Below, one piece after another: positions 21,425 through 30,595 of a stretch of DNA of 64,000 nucleotides (position 1 is the first letter of the stretch; each line of letters opens with the position of its first letter). A model generated the notes under the pieces. The model saw only the letters and a list, made by a program, of their open reading frames with translations, ran no database searches and had not been told where the DNA came from. The position numbers were made by a program, and so were the translations under genes. The stretch comes from Flavonifractor sp052065355 (GTDB lineage Bacteria > Bacillota > Clostridia > Oscillospirales > Oscillospiraceae): positions 1 to 64,000 of the forward strand of contig NZ_JBQHUF010000007.1 in NCBI RefSeq assembly GCF_052065355.1, given 5' to 3'.

Positions 21425-22618
21425 TTACCTTCTGCGGGCGCGGCGTTTGGCCGCCCACTGCTTTTTCACCGTCTGACGGGCCCGGGCAATGGCCAGGGAG
21501 TCGGCGGGCACCTCGTCGGTAATGGTGGAGCCGGCGGCGGTGTAAGCGCCCTCACCCACCCGCACCGGGGCCACCAGGTTGGTGTTGCAGCCGATAAAGG
21601 CGTTGTCCCCGATGGTGGTGCGGTACTTCTGGGTACCGTCGTAGTTCACCGTCACGGTACCGCAGCCGAAGTTGACGTGGCCGCCCACGTCGGAATCTCC
21701 CACATAGGTCAGGTGGGAAATCTTGGTGCCCTCGCCGATGTTGGAGTTCTTCAGCTCCACAAAGTCGCCCACCTTCACATGGGGACCCACATGGCAGTTG
21801 GGCCGGATGTAGGCAAAGGGCCCCACGGTAGTGCCGTCGTCCACGGTGCTCTCGTTGAGCTGGGAGGCGTTCACTGTCACGCCCTCACCCACCGTGCAGT
21901 CCCGGATCATGGAATTGGGGCCGATCTCACAATTCTTGCCGATGACGGTCTCTCCCCGGAGGATCGTGCCGGGCAGCAGCACCGTGCCCTCACCCACCTG
22001 GACCCGGGGTCCCGCATAGCAGGTGTTGGGGTCCATCATGCGCACACCCTGCTCCAGCAGGCGGCATGCGCCGTAGTTGCGGGCGGTGAGCTCGGCTTCC
22101 GCCCGGGCCTCTCCGCCGCTCCGGATGGAGTAGACGTCCTGGAACCAGGGGCTGCGGCCGCCCACCTTGTCGCCGTTCTCCTTCAGGGCCTCCTCCAGGC
22201 CGGCCCCTCCGCCCAGCAGGGAGGCCAGCAGGGCAGCGTCCATCCGGTACACGCCCGTGTCTTTGTTGTCCAGCGGTCCGGCGGCACTCTCGTCGGTCAG
22301 GGTGCGGGCAGCTTGCCAGCTCAGCAGCACCGGCTTGGTAATGACCACCGCCTTGCCCGAAAGGCTGCCCAGGAAAGTCACCAGCTGCTCCACCGCGTCC
22401 TGGCTGACGCCGGTGACGAACTCGGTGTCCTCCGGGAAGCAGAGGGCCGCCTTTTCCTGATCGTCACTGTGGCAGACCACAAAAAAGCGTTCCACTCCGG
22501 CGGCGCGCAGCGACTCAGCCAGCCAGCGGGCGGCGGGGTCGAACAGCAGCTCCTCCAGCATCCGTGAAACGCCGTTCCCCTCTCTGGGCAGGAATACCAC
22601 CGCTCCAGTTACGCTCAT
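21425..22618 (-). CDS. GlmU-like protein with degenerate pyrophosphorylase domain
   Basis: 397 aa, shorter than GlmU (about 450). The C-terminal two thirds form a left-handed beta-helix of hexapeptide repeats with the GlmU acetyltransferase signature (FAYIRPNCHVG..., KNSNIGEGTKISHLTYVGDSDVG, YDGTQKYRTTIGDNAFIGCNTNLVAPV), expected to make GlcNAc-1-phosphate. The N-terminal uridylyltransferase region lacks the signature LAAGxGTRM and other sugar-nucleotide residues, so this half is probably inactive or repurposed. Gene order (glmU-prs-pth) supports orthology. ATG 22618 has AGGTG nine bases upstream. Confidence 0.85.
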   Translation of the reverse strand: MSVTGAVVFLPREGNGVSRMLEELLFDPAARWLAESLRAAGVERFFVVCHSDDQEKAALCFPEDTEFVTGVSQDAVEQLVTFLGSLSGKAVVITKPVLLSWQAARTLTDESAAGPLDNKDTGVYRMDAALLASLLGGGAGLEEALKENGDKVGGRSPWFQDVYSIRSGGEARAEAELTARNYGACRLLEQGVRMMDPNTCYAGPRVQVGEGTVLLPGTILRGETVIGKNCEIGPNSMIRDCTVGEGVTVNASQLNESTVDDGTTVGPFAYIRPNCHVGPHVKVGDFVELKNSNIGEGTKISHLTYVGDSDVGGHVNFGCGTVTVNYDGTQKYRTTIGDNAFIGCNTNLVAPVRVGEGAYTAAGSTITDEVPADSLAIARARQTVKKQWAAKRRARRR

Positions 22619-22687
22619 ATTCGGGATCACCTCAGATCAAAGTATAGTCTTCTGTTACGATTATAGCAAACAGCGCCGAAAAAAGCA

Positions 22688-22718
22688 TCGGATTTTTCAA
22701 AAAAATCCGGCTGTTTTT
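22688..22718 (-). terminator. terminator after the HD-domain gene
   Basis: Hairpin with arms CCGGATTTTT and AAAAATCCG (about 22688-22712) followed on the minus strand by a T-run. A possible glmU promoter lies just downstream (TTGCTA at 22664-22669, TATACT at 22641-22646, spacer 17). Confidence 0.65.
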
Positions 22719-22766
22719 TCCTCTTCGTGTGCTTATACAATTTCTGTTGAAATTTTGCCTGATTCT

Positions 22767-23246
22767 TTACATAAAGTGTACGCACTTTACCCGCAGCGTA
22801 CTGCGCCGCCAGATCTGCAGCACTTCCGCCGTGGCGCACAGCTTGTCGGCCAGGCAGACCGCCGCCGCCTCCCGGCAGCGGGGAATGTGGCGGGCCATAG
22901 GCCACATATGGCACAAAATGCCGTCGGCTTCCGCCGGCGTCAGCTCCCCGCACAGCTGCCAGGCGTTGCGCAGGGCGGCCACCGGGTGGGCAAAGCACTG
23001 TTTGTAGGAGGGCAGGCTCTTGGGGTCGTACAGGTACAGATCATGGAGCAGACCCGCTCGGGCGGCGGCGCGGCTGTCCGCCCCCCATTTTTCCGCCAGG
23101 CGGAAGGCGGTGTAGGAGACGAACACGCTGTGTTCGTAGCAGCTCACCCCGGGATGGTGTCGGATCTCCCGCATCGCTTGAACCTGAGGGGACCGCAGCA
23201 GCTCCTCCACACAGGTCAAATAGGCCTGCCAGCCTTCTTCCCGCAT
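22767..23246 (-). CDS. HD-domain phosphohydrolase
   Basis: 159-aa single-domain protein of the HD superfamily: HHPGVSCYEHSVFV gives the first His, LLHDLYLYD the HD metal pair, and the later His in HPVAAL and CHMWP complete the pattern. Such proteins cleave phosphate mono- or diesters with a divalent metal; the substrate is unknown. It is a single gene, divergent from the GntR/ABC operon. Confidence 0.78.
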   Translation of the reverse strand: MREEGWQAYLTCVEELLRSPQVQAMREIRHHPGVSCYEHSVFVSYTAFRLAEKWGADSRAAARAGLLHDLYLYDPKSLPSYKQCFAHPVAALRNAWQLCGELTPAEADGILCHMWPMARHIPRCREAAAVCLADKLCATAEVLQIWRRSTLRVKCVHFM

Positions 23247-23391
23247 CTTACGCTCCCCCTTGTCCCTTTGTCGGTCTTTTTATTATAACCCCTCCCTTCC
23301 GCCTTGTCACTGGAAATTTGGCGTTTTAGGGGAAACCAAAAGTGAAAGGAAAACGTCAGAAATAATTAAAGACTTTTCTCCGCCTCCCGGG

Positions 23392-23443
23392 TATACTGAC
23401 TGTACTATTCCACATCATACAGTTTCCGAAAGGAGACGGAACC
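23392..23443 (+). promoter_or_regulatory. promoter/operator region of the GntR-ABC operon
   Basis: TATACT at 23392-23397 is a good -10 box, and GTATACTGACTGTAC around it is an imperfect palindrome that could be the autoregulatory GntR site; no strong -35 is visible, as often when an activator or repressor controls the promoter. AAAGGAGA precedes ATG 23444. Confidence 0.45.
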
Positions 23444-23833
23444 ATGATCCAACTCAATTACCGGGACGCCCGGCCCATCTATGAACAGGTGAAGGACGGC
23501 CTGCGGCATCTGGTGGTAACGGGAGCCCTCCAGGCGGGAGACAAGCTGCCCTCAGTGCGGGCGCTGGCCTCCTCCCTGGCCATCAACCCCAACACCATCC
23601 AGCGGGCCTACGAATCCCTGGAGCAGGAGGGCTACCTCTACACCGTGGCGGGAAAGGGCTCCTTTGCCGCTCCCCAGGCGGATGTGAACGCCGCACGGCG
23701 GGAGGGGCTTCTGAAGCAGTTTGACGCATCGGCGGCGGAGCTGCTGTTTTTAGGCATGACGCCGGAGGAGCTGGCCACGCGGCTGGAGGAGGCCGCCGGC
23801 CGCAGGAAGGCCAGAGAGGAGAGAGGACTATGA
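23444..23833 (+). CDS. GntR-family regulator, YtrA subfamily
   Basis: 129 aa: an N-terminal winged helix (YEQVKDGLRHLVVTGALQAGDKLPSVRALA, then SLAINPNTIQRAYESLEQEGYLYTVAGKGSFAA) and only a short ~50-residue C-terminal part, the YtrA arrangement. YtrA-type regulators usually repress the ABC-transporter operon they start and respond to envelope-active compounds. The stop overlaps the ATPase start (ATGA). Confidence 0.9.
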   Translation: MIQLNYRDARPIYEQVKDGLRHLVVTGALQAGDKLPSVRALASSLAINPNTIQRAYESLEQEGYLYTVAGKGSFAAPQADVNAARREGLLKQFDASAAELLFLGMTPEELATRLEEAAGRRKAREERGL

Positions 23834-24732
23834 TCGAAGCCAAGAATCTGGTCAAAATCTTTGACGGATTCCGGGCCCTGGACGGGCTGACCATGACGGT
23901 GCCCAAGGGGTCCATCTACGGACTGGTGGGACCCAACGGCGCAGGCAAGTCCACCCTGCTGCGTCACGTCACCGGCGTATACCGGCAGGACTCCGGCTCA
24001 GTGCTGCTGGAGGGCAACCCCATCTATGAAAACCCGGCGGCCAAAGCCCGCATTGCCAACATCCCTGACGAGCTCTACTACTTCCTGTCGGCCTCCACCC
24101 GGGATATGATGCGCTTTTATAAGGGCTTCTACCCCCGGTTCGACCAGGCTCGGTACGAGGCGCTGAAGGACGTATTCTCCACCGTAAATGAGAAGCAGGC
24201 TATCCGCCGCCTGTCCAAGGGCATGCAGAAGCAGGCGGCTTTCTGGCTGGCTCTGTGCTGCCGGCCGGAGGTGCTGGTGCTGGATGAGCCGGTGGACGGC
24301 CTGGACCCGGTGATGCGCCGGCAGGTGTGGAGCCTTCTCATGGGGGACGTGGCGGAGCACGGCACCACGGTACTGGTGTCCTCCCACAACCTGCGGGAGC
24401 TGGAGGACGTGTGCGACCATGTGGGAATTCTGTCCCACGGCAAGGTACTCATTGAGCGCTCCCTCTCCGACCTGCAGGAGAACGTGGTAAAAATGCAGGT
24501 GGTCTTCCAGGAGCGGGAGATGCCCAAGCTGCCGGAGGACCTGGAGGTGCTCCATGTGTCCCAGGTGGGCCGCATCCACACCCTGATCGTCCGGGGCAAC
24601 GCCACCGAGGTCACTAACCGGCTGGCCGCCTTCGCCCCCATTCTGATGGAGGCTCTGCCTCTGACCCTGGAGGAGATTTTCATTTACGAGCTGGGAGGTG
24701 AGGACTATGCGGTCCGCGACATCGTACTTTAA
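23830..24732 (+). CDS. ABC transporter ATP-binding protein
   Basis: 300-aa ATPase subunit. Walker A GPNGAGKST (about residue 38), a divergent signature RLSKGMQKQAA, Walker B VLVLDEPVDGLD and the H-loop His in SSHNLRE are present. The C-terminal ~70 residues match the regulatory tail of YtrB/BcrA-type exporters. It should power the membrane partner encoded next, probably moving a lipid-like or antimicrobial substrate; this is inferred from the GntR/ABC operon type. Confidence 0.92.
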   Translation: MIEAKNLVKIFDGFRALDGLTMTVPKGSIYGLVGPNGAGKSTLLRHVTGVYRQDSGSVLLEGNPIYENPAAKARIANIPDELYYFLSASTRDMMRFYKGFYPRFDQARYEALKDVFSTVNEKQAIRRLSKGMQKQAAFWLALCCRPEVLVLDEPVDGLDPVMRRQVWSLLMGDVAEHGTTVLVSSHNLRELEDVCDHVGILSHGKVLIERSLSDLQENVVKMQVVFQEREMPKLPEDLEVLHVSQVGRIHTLIVRGNATEVTNRLAAFAPILMEALPLTLEEIFIYELGGEDYAVRDIVL

Positions 24733-26656
24733 TTTTACCCTGTTCTGGAAAAACCTGTCCCGCTTCTGGCCCATCTGGGGGCTGTATGGGCTGCTGTGGC
24801 TGATGCTGCTGCCGGTGAACATCCTGGTAAACGGGGAATATATGAGCCGGGTGGATACCCGCGTCATCCCCCTGAGCTTCCTGACTGGCTATCTCAGTAC
24901 GGCTGCCGCTCTCTCTTTCTTTTTCGGCATCCTCACCGCTATGGCGGTGTTCTCCTACCTCTATTCCAGCCGCTCCGCCGCCTTCCTCCACTCGCTGCCC
25001 ATGCGGCGGGAGGGCCTGTTTCTCACCAACTACCTGTCGGGCCTGGCCTTTCTGATCGTGCCCAATGTGGTGGTCTTCCTGGCGGCGGTAGTAGTGGAAA
25101 CTGCCTTCGGCATCCTGGTGTTCAGCAGCCTGTTCACCTGGCTGGTGGTGGTCAGCATACTCAACCTGTTTTTCTACTCCTTCGCCGTATTCTGCGGCAT
25201 GTTTACCGGCCACATTCTGGCCCTGCCCGCTTTTTACGGCATCCTGAACGTGCTGGCCGCCGGGCTGTGCTACCTGCTCCAGAACATGGCCAGCCGCTTC
25301 CTCTTCGGCTTTACCAGTGCCGCCTGGATGGAGGACGTAGCCACCTGGCTCACCCCCATCCTGTACCTGGGCTATCACACCACCATCGACTACGGCAACG
25401 AAAATACCGAGGCCTGCTTTGTGGGCCTGGGCTACGTGTTCCTGCTGGCCCTGGCGGGGCTGGTCTTTGCCGGCCTGGCTCTGGCGGTCTACCGCCGCCG
25501 TCAGCTGGAGAGCGCCGGGGACGTGGTGAGCGTTGGCTGGGTGCGCCCCGTGTTCCAGTACGGCGTGGCCTTCTGCTGCGCCATCGCCCTGGGCACCATG
25601 TTTGACAATATTTTCTCTTCTATGCTGCCCAGCAGCGCCTGGGTTCTGCTGGTGTGGATGCTGGTCTGGGGCGCCTTCGGCTGCTTCGTGGCCGCCATGC
25701 TGCTGCGCAAGAGCTTCTGGGTGTTCAAGCCCTGCTGGAAGGGCTGCGCCGTATTCCTGGCCTGCCTCACCGCCGCCATGTGCCTAATGGAGCTGGACGG
25801 CTTTGGCTTTGAGACCCGGGTACCCGACACCGCCCAGGTCAAGTCGGTCTTTATTTCCGATATAGAGACCCACCCGGACGACAACCTGCACTGGACCACT
25901 TACGGTATCAGCGACCCTGAACTTATCGAGGCCGTGACGGAACTTCACCAGCGGATCGTGGAGGAAAAGGGCTGGCTGGAGGAGACCGCCGATACCCGGA
26001 CCAGCAGCTGGGTTTCCGCTGAGAGCGACGGTCTGGATCTCCAGACCGAGGGCGGTACCGATCTGCGGCTCAAGTATGTCCTCAACGACGGCTCGGTGAT
26101 GGAGCGGTACTACTACCTGCCGGTGACAGAGGAGACTCTGACCGATCCCAACTCCCCCGACGCCATGCTCCAGGCCCTGCTCAACACGCCCGGCCTGTCG
26201 GAGGAAATGTACCTGGGCGGCGTAGAGGAAAGCGACCGTCTGGTGGACGCGGTGCTCACCAACGTGTGGCAGGCTGGCACATCCCAGGGCTACTATACCG
26301 AGGAGTATCTGCCCGCCGAGGCTCTGACCGAGCTGGAGGAGGCAGTCAGGGCCGACCTGGCCGCCGGAAACCTGGGCCGGCGCTATCTGCTGGAGGACCG
26401 GGAACGGCTGGAAAACTGCTGCTACTGCGACCTGCAGCTCACCTACCGGGTGGCGGACACCATCAAGGGAAGCACCAGCAGCAAGAATCCAAGCACCGCC
26501 CCCGCCGGCACTGCCCAGCAGGCCAGCACCTATACCATTACCATTACCCTGCAGAAGAGCGCCACCAACACCATGGCAGTGCTGGAGAAATACGGATTCG
26601 ACCCGGATACCATGCTTCTCTCCCAGGCCCAGCGCCAGCTGGAGTCTGCCTCCTGA
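24707..26656 (+). CDS. large ABC transporter membrane protein of the GntR operon
   Basis: About 649 aa. The first ~360 residues contain roughly eight or nine hydrophobic helices; after the last one (about residue 365) comes a soluble domain of about 280 residues, presumably extracytoplasmic, with a Thr/Ser/Lys-rich linker near residue 600. It resembles YtrC/D-like permeases of Clostridia with an extra C-terminal domain. Start ATG 24707 follows GGGAGG and overlaps the ATPase gene by 26 bp. Its own terminator downstream has been split by element E1. Confidence 0.8.
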   Translation: MRSATSYFNFTLFWKNLSRFWPIWGLYGLLWLMLLPVNILVNGEYMSRVDTRVIPLSFLTGYLSTAAALSFFFGILTAMAVFSYLYSSRSAAFLHSLPMRREGLFLTNYLSGLAFLIVPNVVVFLAAVVVETAFGILVFSSLFTWLVVVSILNLFFYSFAVFCGMFTGHILALPAFYGILNVLAAGLCYLLQNMASRFLFGFTSAAWMEDVATWLTPILYLGYHTTIDYGNENTEACFVGLGYVFLLALAGLVFAGLALAVYRRRQLESAGDVVSVGWVRPVFQYGVAFCCAIALGTMFDNIFSSMLPSSAWVLLVWMLVWGAFGCFVAAMLLRKSFWVFKPCWKGCAVFLACLTAAMCLMELDGFGFETRVPDTAQVKSVFISDIETHPDDNLHWTTYGISDPELIEAVTELHQRIVEEKGWLEETADTRTSSWVSAESDGLDLQTEGGTDLRLKYVLNDGSVMERYYYLPVTEETLTDPNSPDAMLQALLNTPGLSEEMYLGGVEESDRLVDAVLTNVWQAGTSQGYYTEEYLPAEALTELEEAVRADLAAGNLGRRYLLEDRERLENCCYCDLQLTYRVADTIKGSTSSKNPSTAPAGTAQQASTYTITITLQKSATNTMAVLEKYGFDPDTMLLSQAQRQLESAS

Positions 26657-26674
26657 TTTCCTTACCCCTGAATA

Positions 26675-26690
26675 AAAAACGGCCGCCTTT
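26675..26690 (+). terminator. left half of host terminator split by element E1
   Basis: AAAAACGGCCGCC followed by TTT (26688-26690) is the 5' arm plus loop of a rho-independent terminator whose 3' arm, GGCGGCCG plus seven T, lies at 37414-37428 beyond E1. Rejoined, they give a perfect hairpin with a TTT loop directly after the ABC permease gene. Confidence 0.8.
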
Positions 26691-26700
26691 AGCCGGGTGG

Positions 26701-26712
26701 TCGTAAAACAGT
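26701..26712 (+). repeat. E1 left terminal inverted repeat
   Basis: TCGTAAAACAGT. It matches the E1 right end (inverse of 37389-37400) exactly, the E2 left end (42905-42916) exactly, and the E2 right end with one mismatch. Probably part of the recombinase binding site. Confidence 0.85.
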
Positions 26713-26753
26713 AAACTCAAAAAATGGTGAAAACCTTGAGTTTTCAAGGGGTG

Positions 26754-26775
26754 CGGCGTGACTTCGGTCACGCCG
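26754..26775 (-). terminator. hairpin at E1 left end, terminator of the recombinase gene
   Basis: Perfect hairpin CGGCGTGAC-TTCG-GTCACGCCG. The recombinase stop codon (26768-26770) lies inside it. A related hairpin (GGCGTGA/TCACGCC) occupies the matching position in E2 (43643-43671). Confidence 0.65.
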
Positions 26776-28486
26776 TTTCCTCTTTCATCAGCTCATTCAG
26801 CGGGATGAAACCCAGCCCGTCATACTTGATGTGGATGTGCTGCACACGCTTTCCGCTGGATTTGTCCGGTGCATCCACATAGATAGCTGACACCAGCTCC
26901 CGCAGAGCGTAGCCGTCCAGCTCGTCGATGCCCACATACTTGTGCGCCGTCTGAATGAACTTCTCAATGTTTTCGTTCTGTCGTTCCTGTACTTCAATTT
27001 CCTGCCGCAAGGTGATGCACTCGGCCTCCAACTGCTTCTGCTCCGTTTCATAGGTCAGGCTCAGCATATCGAATCGGTCATCGCTCAGCCGCCCGCTAGC
27101 GTTGTCCTCGTAAATCCTGATAAACAGCCGTTTCAGCTCGGCAATGCGGTTTTCGTTCCGTTCCAACCGTTTTTTGCGGATGCGGATCTGCTCACTGCTT
27201 TCCAGCCGGAGTTGTTCCTCCATCACTGCACGGAAATGTGCCTCATGCCGCAGAATGTAACCCGTCACAGCCTGAATGTGTTTCAGGACCAGATGGCTGA
27301 GTACGGTTTCCCGGATGTAATGAGTACCGCACTTGTCTTTGTGCTTCCAATGGAGAGAACAGTCGAAGAACGCGCCCTCCGGTCGGTAATTGTTGGTCGC
27401 CCCGTAATACAGCTTCTCGCCGCAGTCGGCGCAGTACACCAGCCCGGAAAAGATACTGCTGCGGCCTGTGCGGGTCTTGCGGTGCCGCTGCTGGCGAACC
27501 TGCTGTACCTTCTCAAACACGGCTTCCTCGATGATGGCCTCATGTGTATTGGGGAAGATGGCCTGCTTCTCAAGGGGATTGTCCCGCTGTTTCTTGTCCC
27601 AGATGGAGTTGGTATAGGTCTTGAAGTTCACCGTACAGCCCGTGTACTCCCGCCGTTCCAGAATCGCCACAATGGTACTGCTGTGCCAGTCGCAGGGGTC
27701 CTCCGGTTTCTTGTTCGGGGTCTTGATTCCCTGCAAGGCCCTGTATGCGGTGGGTGTCAGCACCTTGTCCGATTTCAGTTGGTTGGCGATCTGCATGGGG
27801 CCACGGCCCTCCATGCACATAGAGAAGATACGCTTCACCACATCAGCGGCTACCGGGTCAACCACCCAGCGGCGGGGATTCTCCGGGTCTTTCACATAGC
27901 CATAGGGCACATTGGTGGTCAGGGGTACGCCACGCTCACCTTTGGCTTTTTGGACGGCTCTGATCTTGCGGCTGGTATCCCGGGCATAGAACTCGTTGAA
28001 CCAGTTCTTGATGCCCGCAAAATCGTTGTCCACCCGGTTCGGGTCAATGGTGTCGTAGTTGTCGTTGATGGCGATGAAGCGGACGCCGTTCTGTGGAAAG
28101 GTGAAGTTGGTGTAAAGCCCTGTCAGTGCTGAGTTGCGGCCCAGCCGTGAGAGGTCCTTGGTGATCGCCACGGCCACCCGCCCCGCCTCGATTTCGGCCA
28201 GCATGGCCTGAAAGCCGGGACGGTCGTAGGTCACGCCGCTTACACCGTCATCCACGAAAAAGGTTGGGTTGGGGAAGTGATGCTCCCTGGCGTATTGCAA
28301 AAGCATGGCCTTCTGATTTTCGATGGACAGGGATTCGCCAGCCCGGTCATCCTCCTGAGACAGTCGGCAATAAAGGGCGGTCATTTTATCTGTTGCTCCG
28401 TACATTTCTGTATCCTCCTTTGGTGGAGCAACTGTCAGTACAGGATTGGTTGGCTCTATTGTACCAAGATTCTGGTTGTTTGTCAT
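26768..28486 (-). CDS. large serine recombinase (TnpX-like) of E1
   Basis: 572 aa. The N-terminal resolvase domain has the catalytic Ser in ALYCRLSQEDD (Ser about 43) and the DLSRLGRN motif; then come a recombinase domain (about 190-300), a zinc ribbon (VYCADCGEKL with later Cys pair) and a coiled coil, ending in a DUF4368-type region. It should excise and integrate E1, probably without host factors. Two starts have good Shine-Dalgarno sites: ATG 28486 (coupled to tnpW by ATGA) and ATG 28405 after AGGAGG; the first is kept because relatives carry a similar leader. Confidence 0.93.
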   Translation of the reverse strand: MTNNQNLGTIEPTNPVLTVAPPKEDTEMYGATDKMTALYCRLSQEDDRAGESLSIENQKAMLLQYAREHHFPNPTFFVDDGVSGVTYDRPGFQAMLAEIEAGRVAVAITKDLSRLGRNSALTGLYTNFTFPQNGVRFIAINDNYDTIDPNRVDNDFAGIKNWFNEFYARDTSRKIRAVQKAKGERGVPLTTNVPYGYVKDPENPRRWVVDPVAADVVKRIFSMCMEGRGPMQIANQLKSDKVLTPTAYRALQGIKTPNKKPEDPCDWHSSTIVAILERREYTGCTVNFKTYTNSIWDKKQRDNPLEKQAIFPNTHEAIIEEAVFEKVQQVRQQRHRKTRTGRSSIFSGLVYCADCGEKLYYGATNNYRPEGAFFDCSLHWKHKDKCGTHYIRETVLSHLVLKHIQAVTGYILRHEAHFRAVMEEQLRLESSEQIRIRKKRLERNENRIAELKRLFIRIYEDNASGRLSDDRFDMLSLTYETEQKQLEAECITLRQEIEVQERQNENIEKFIQTAHKYVGIDELDGYALRELVSAIYVDAPDKSSGKRVQHIHIKYDGLGFIPLNELMKEETA

Positions 28487-28776
28487 TCTGAATCCTCCAT
28501 CTTTTCAGCAAACTTTCTGGATGTGATGCGTTCCAGCTTGCGGACAAAGTTTTCCGTCCCCTCATAGCTTCCTGTCACAACGTAGGTGGTGCCGTGGATG
28601 ACCTCGGTGACGGTCAATTCGGGAATCCAGAAAGCGGAGAGATTCTTCACATGGATATGGCCGTCCTCGCCCCAGAAGAATCTGCGCTCGGTTTTTTCAG
28701 ACGGCAGAGACTCCGGCTCGGAGAAATAATATCCCTCCGGGTCGAGTTGGTGTTCAAATTTCGATTTCTCTTCCAT
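28483..28776 (-). CDS. TnpW-like transposon protein
   Basis: 97 aa. The C-terminal part (HGTTYVVTGSYEGTENFVRKL) resembles the TnpW family of small proteins encoded beside TnpX-type recombinases in Clostridial mobilizable transposons. Function unknown, possibly a recombination accessory factor. It lies between the relaxase and recombinase genes and overlaps the recombinase start. AGGAGG precedes ATG 28776. Confidence 0.7.
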   Translation of the reverse strand: MEEKSKFEHQLDPEGYYFSEPESLPSEKTERRFFWGEDGHIHVKNLSAFWIPELTVTEVIHGTTYVVTGSYEGTENFVRKLERITSRKFAEKMEDSE

Positions 28777-28802
28777 AAGTACCTCCTGATTTTCTGTAAG
28801 AA

Positions 28803-30284
28803 TTAGTGTTCGATTTCCTGCTTTTTCTGCCGCACAGCGGCGTTCTGGCGCTCCTGCTCATGTTGCACTTCATAGATGTTGTAATGGATGCCCCAGAGCT
28901 TTTTCACGTCCGCATACAACGGTGTAAGCTCCGTCTGCAAATCCCTGTACTCTGTTTCCAGACGGGCCTTTTCCTCACGCCATGCGGTAGCAGGCAGCTT
29001 ATCGTCCACCACTTGTCTTTTCAACTTGCGCTCAGCCATGTAGAACAGGCGAAGCGTATCGTCGTGTTCTGCCTTGTACTTCTGGCGGGATTTCTCAAAG
29101 CGGATGGTTTTCAGCTTGTCCGCAACGGGTTTTCCGTCCTCGTAGTAGTCCGCCATGCGAAGCAGCTCGTCCAGTTCCTTGATGCGGGCCTGCTTCCCGG
29201 ATGCCGACTTTTTCAGCGTGTCGATTTTGTCCTGCATGGTATGCAGAGCTGCGTCCAGATCGTCAGCAGTGTAGAGGCCTTTGGTTTCCAGATAGCTGAC
29301 TGCCTCAGACAGCCTTTTCAGATTGGCGATTCTGGCCTTGCTGCTGTATGCGCCCTTGTTGCGGTTGTCATAGTAGGCGGACAGCAGCTCCACCAGTGTA
29401 GGCGGCTGGGGCTTGGACAGCTCAGCTTTTATTTCTTTCAGCCAGTCGATCAGAGCGACAATTTTCTGTTTTGCCTCCCGGAACATGGCGTTGGTTTTCC
29501 TGATCCAGCGGTTGAGATCGCCCTTGTTGGTACGGATACCCTTGGCCTCCATCGCCCGGACAGTCGGCCCCTCGTGCTGGGTGGGTATTTGCTCCACACC
29601 CTGACGCTCATAGCTGCGGTGGTCGATGCGGCAATCCAAACCTTTCTCAGCAAATCTGGTATTGCAGAGTTGCGCCCATTGTTCACGCCAAAACTCCAAT
29701 GTCTCCGGCTTGCCCCAATCGGTGGTGGGGACGGCGTTGAACACATAGTTCCCGGCCTCATCCCGGATACGCTCACCCTGTTCGTCCAGCACATATTCCC
29801 GCCGCTGCTTGTTGCCCCATTTTCCGTCCGGCTCGATAGGACGGATGGGACACATGACATGAAAATGCGGGTTCTGGATGCCGCCGTCCTTCTTATCCGG
29901 TTGATGAATGGCATAGTCCGCCACCATGCCCCGGCTCACACACTGCTCCAACAAAAAATGCCTTGCAAGCTCAATGTTCTCCTGCATGGAAAACTCGTTC
30001 TGCAAGGCAATGTCAAAACTATATGCAAGCTGGGCTCTCTTTCCACGTTCCACTTTCTCCACGGCGTTCCAGAGTGTTTCCCGGTCAGAGAAAGAGGGCG
30101 GGGCTTGGGGCGGCAGCAGGATTTCCGAACAGATCACGCCGCCCTTGCGGGTGTAGTCGCTGTCCTCGCCGTAATACTCGCTGTGCAGCTTTTCGCCGGA
30201 GCGATAGGCGGCAGCAGCCACGGCAGACTGTCCGGCGCTGCGCTTGATCTGGGTTACGTGAAAATGGAATAATGCGATGGCCAA
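28803..30284 (-). CDS. mobA: MobQ-family relaxase (MobA/MobL)
   Basis: 493 aa. The N-terminal ~240 residues match the MobA/MobL relaxase domain: a FHFHV start with YRSGEKL, then the metal-binding NPHFHVMCP (His-X-His, about residue 145) and the downstream DHRSYERQG. The rest is charged and coiled-coil. It should nick oriT and lead single-strand transfer with a helper conjugation system. The start is TTG 30284, since no ATG precedes the conserved N-terminus. It overlaps the DUF3847 gene by about 30 bp. Confidence 0.92.
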   Translation of the reverse strand: MAIALFHFHVTQIKRSAGQSAVAAAAYRSGEKLHSEYYGEDSDYTRKGGVICSEILLPPQAPPSFSDRETLWNAVEKVERGKRAQLAYSFDIALQNEFSMQENIELARHFLLEQCVSRGMVADYAIHQPDKKDGGIQNPHFHVMCPIRPIEPDGKWGNKQRREYVLDEQGERIRDEAGNYVFNAVPTTDWGKPETLEFWREQWAQLCNTRFAEKGLDCRIDHRSYERQGVEQIPTQHEGPTVRAMEAKGIRTNKGDLNRWIRKTNAMFREAKQKIVALIDWLKEIKAELSKPQPPTLVELLSAYYDNRNKGAYSSKARIANLKRLSEAVSYLETKGLYTADDLDAALHTMQDKIDTLKKSASGKQARIKELDELLRMADYYEDGKPVADKLKTIRFEKSRQKYKAEHDDTLRLFYMAERKLKRQVVDDKLPATAWREEKARLETEYRDLQTELTPLYADVKKLWGIHYNIYEVQHEQERQNAAVRQKKQEIEH

Positions 30285-30595
30285 TCACCCCCAAACTCAT
30301 TTTTGTTGTGCTCGTTGACGGCCTCCATGAGCAAACCCTTGACCTCTGGCAAGGCGAGGGCTTTTTCCGCAAAGGCGTAAAATTCGGTTTCGCTCAACAC
30401 CTTCGCCAACGGGACTACACTCTCCACAGCGGCTCCACGAGTAATCAACCTGTGCGCCCGTTTTCGGCGGTCACCCTTTTCATAGTAGACGGCACGGTTT
30501 TCAAGCTGCTGCTGTTTGTGCCGGAGCTGGGCAAGCTGGCGCTCATTGGCGGCAATCTCGGCTTTCAGTTCGGGGACGGTTTTCTGTTTTGTCAT
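30254..30595 (-). CDS. DUF3847 protein, mobilization accessory
   Basis: 113-aa mostly helical protein: an N-terminal coiled coil (ELKAEIAANERQLAQLRHKQ), then the conserved RAHRLITRGAAVESVV region of DUF3847. Genes of this family commonly sit directly upstream of mobA/mobL relaxases in Clostridial elements, so an oriT-binding accessory role is likely but unproven. AGGAGG precedes ATG 30595. Confidence 0.8.
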   Translation of the reverse strand: MTKQKTVPELKAEIAANERQLAQLRHKQQQLENRAVYYEKGDRRKRAHRLITRGAAVESVVPLAKVLSETEFYAFAEKALALPEVKGLLMEAVNEHNKNEFGGDWPSHYSIFT

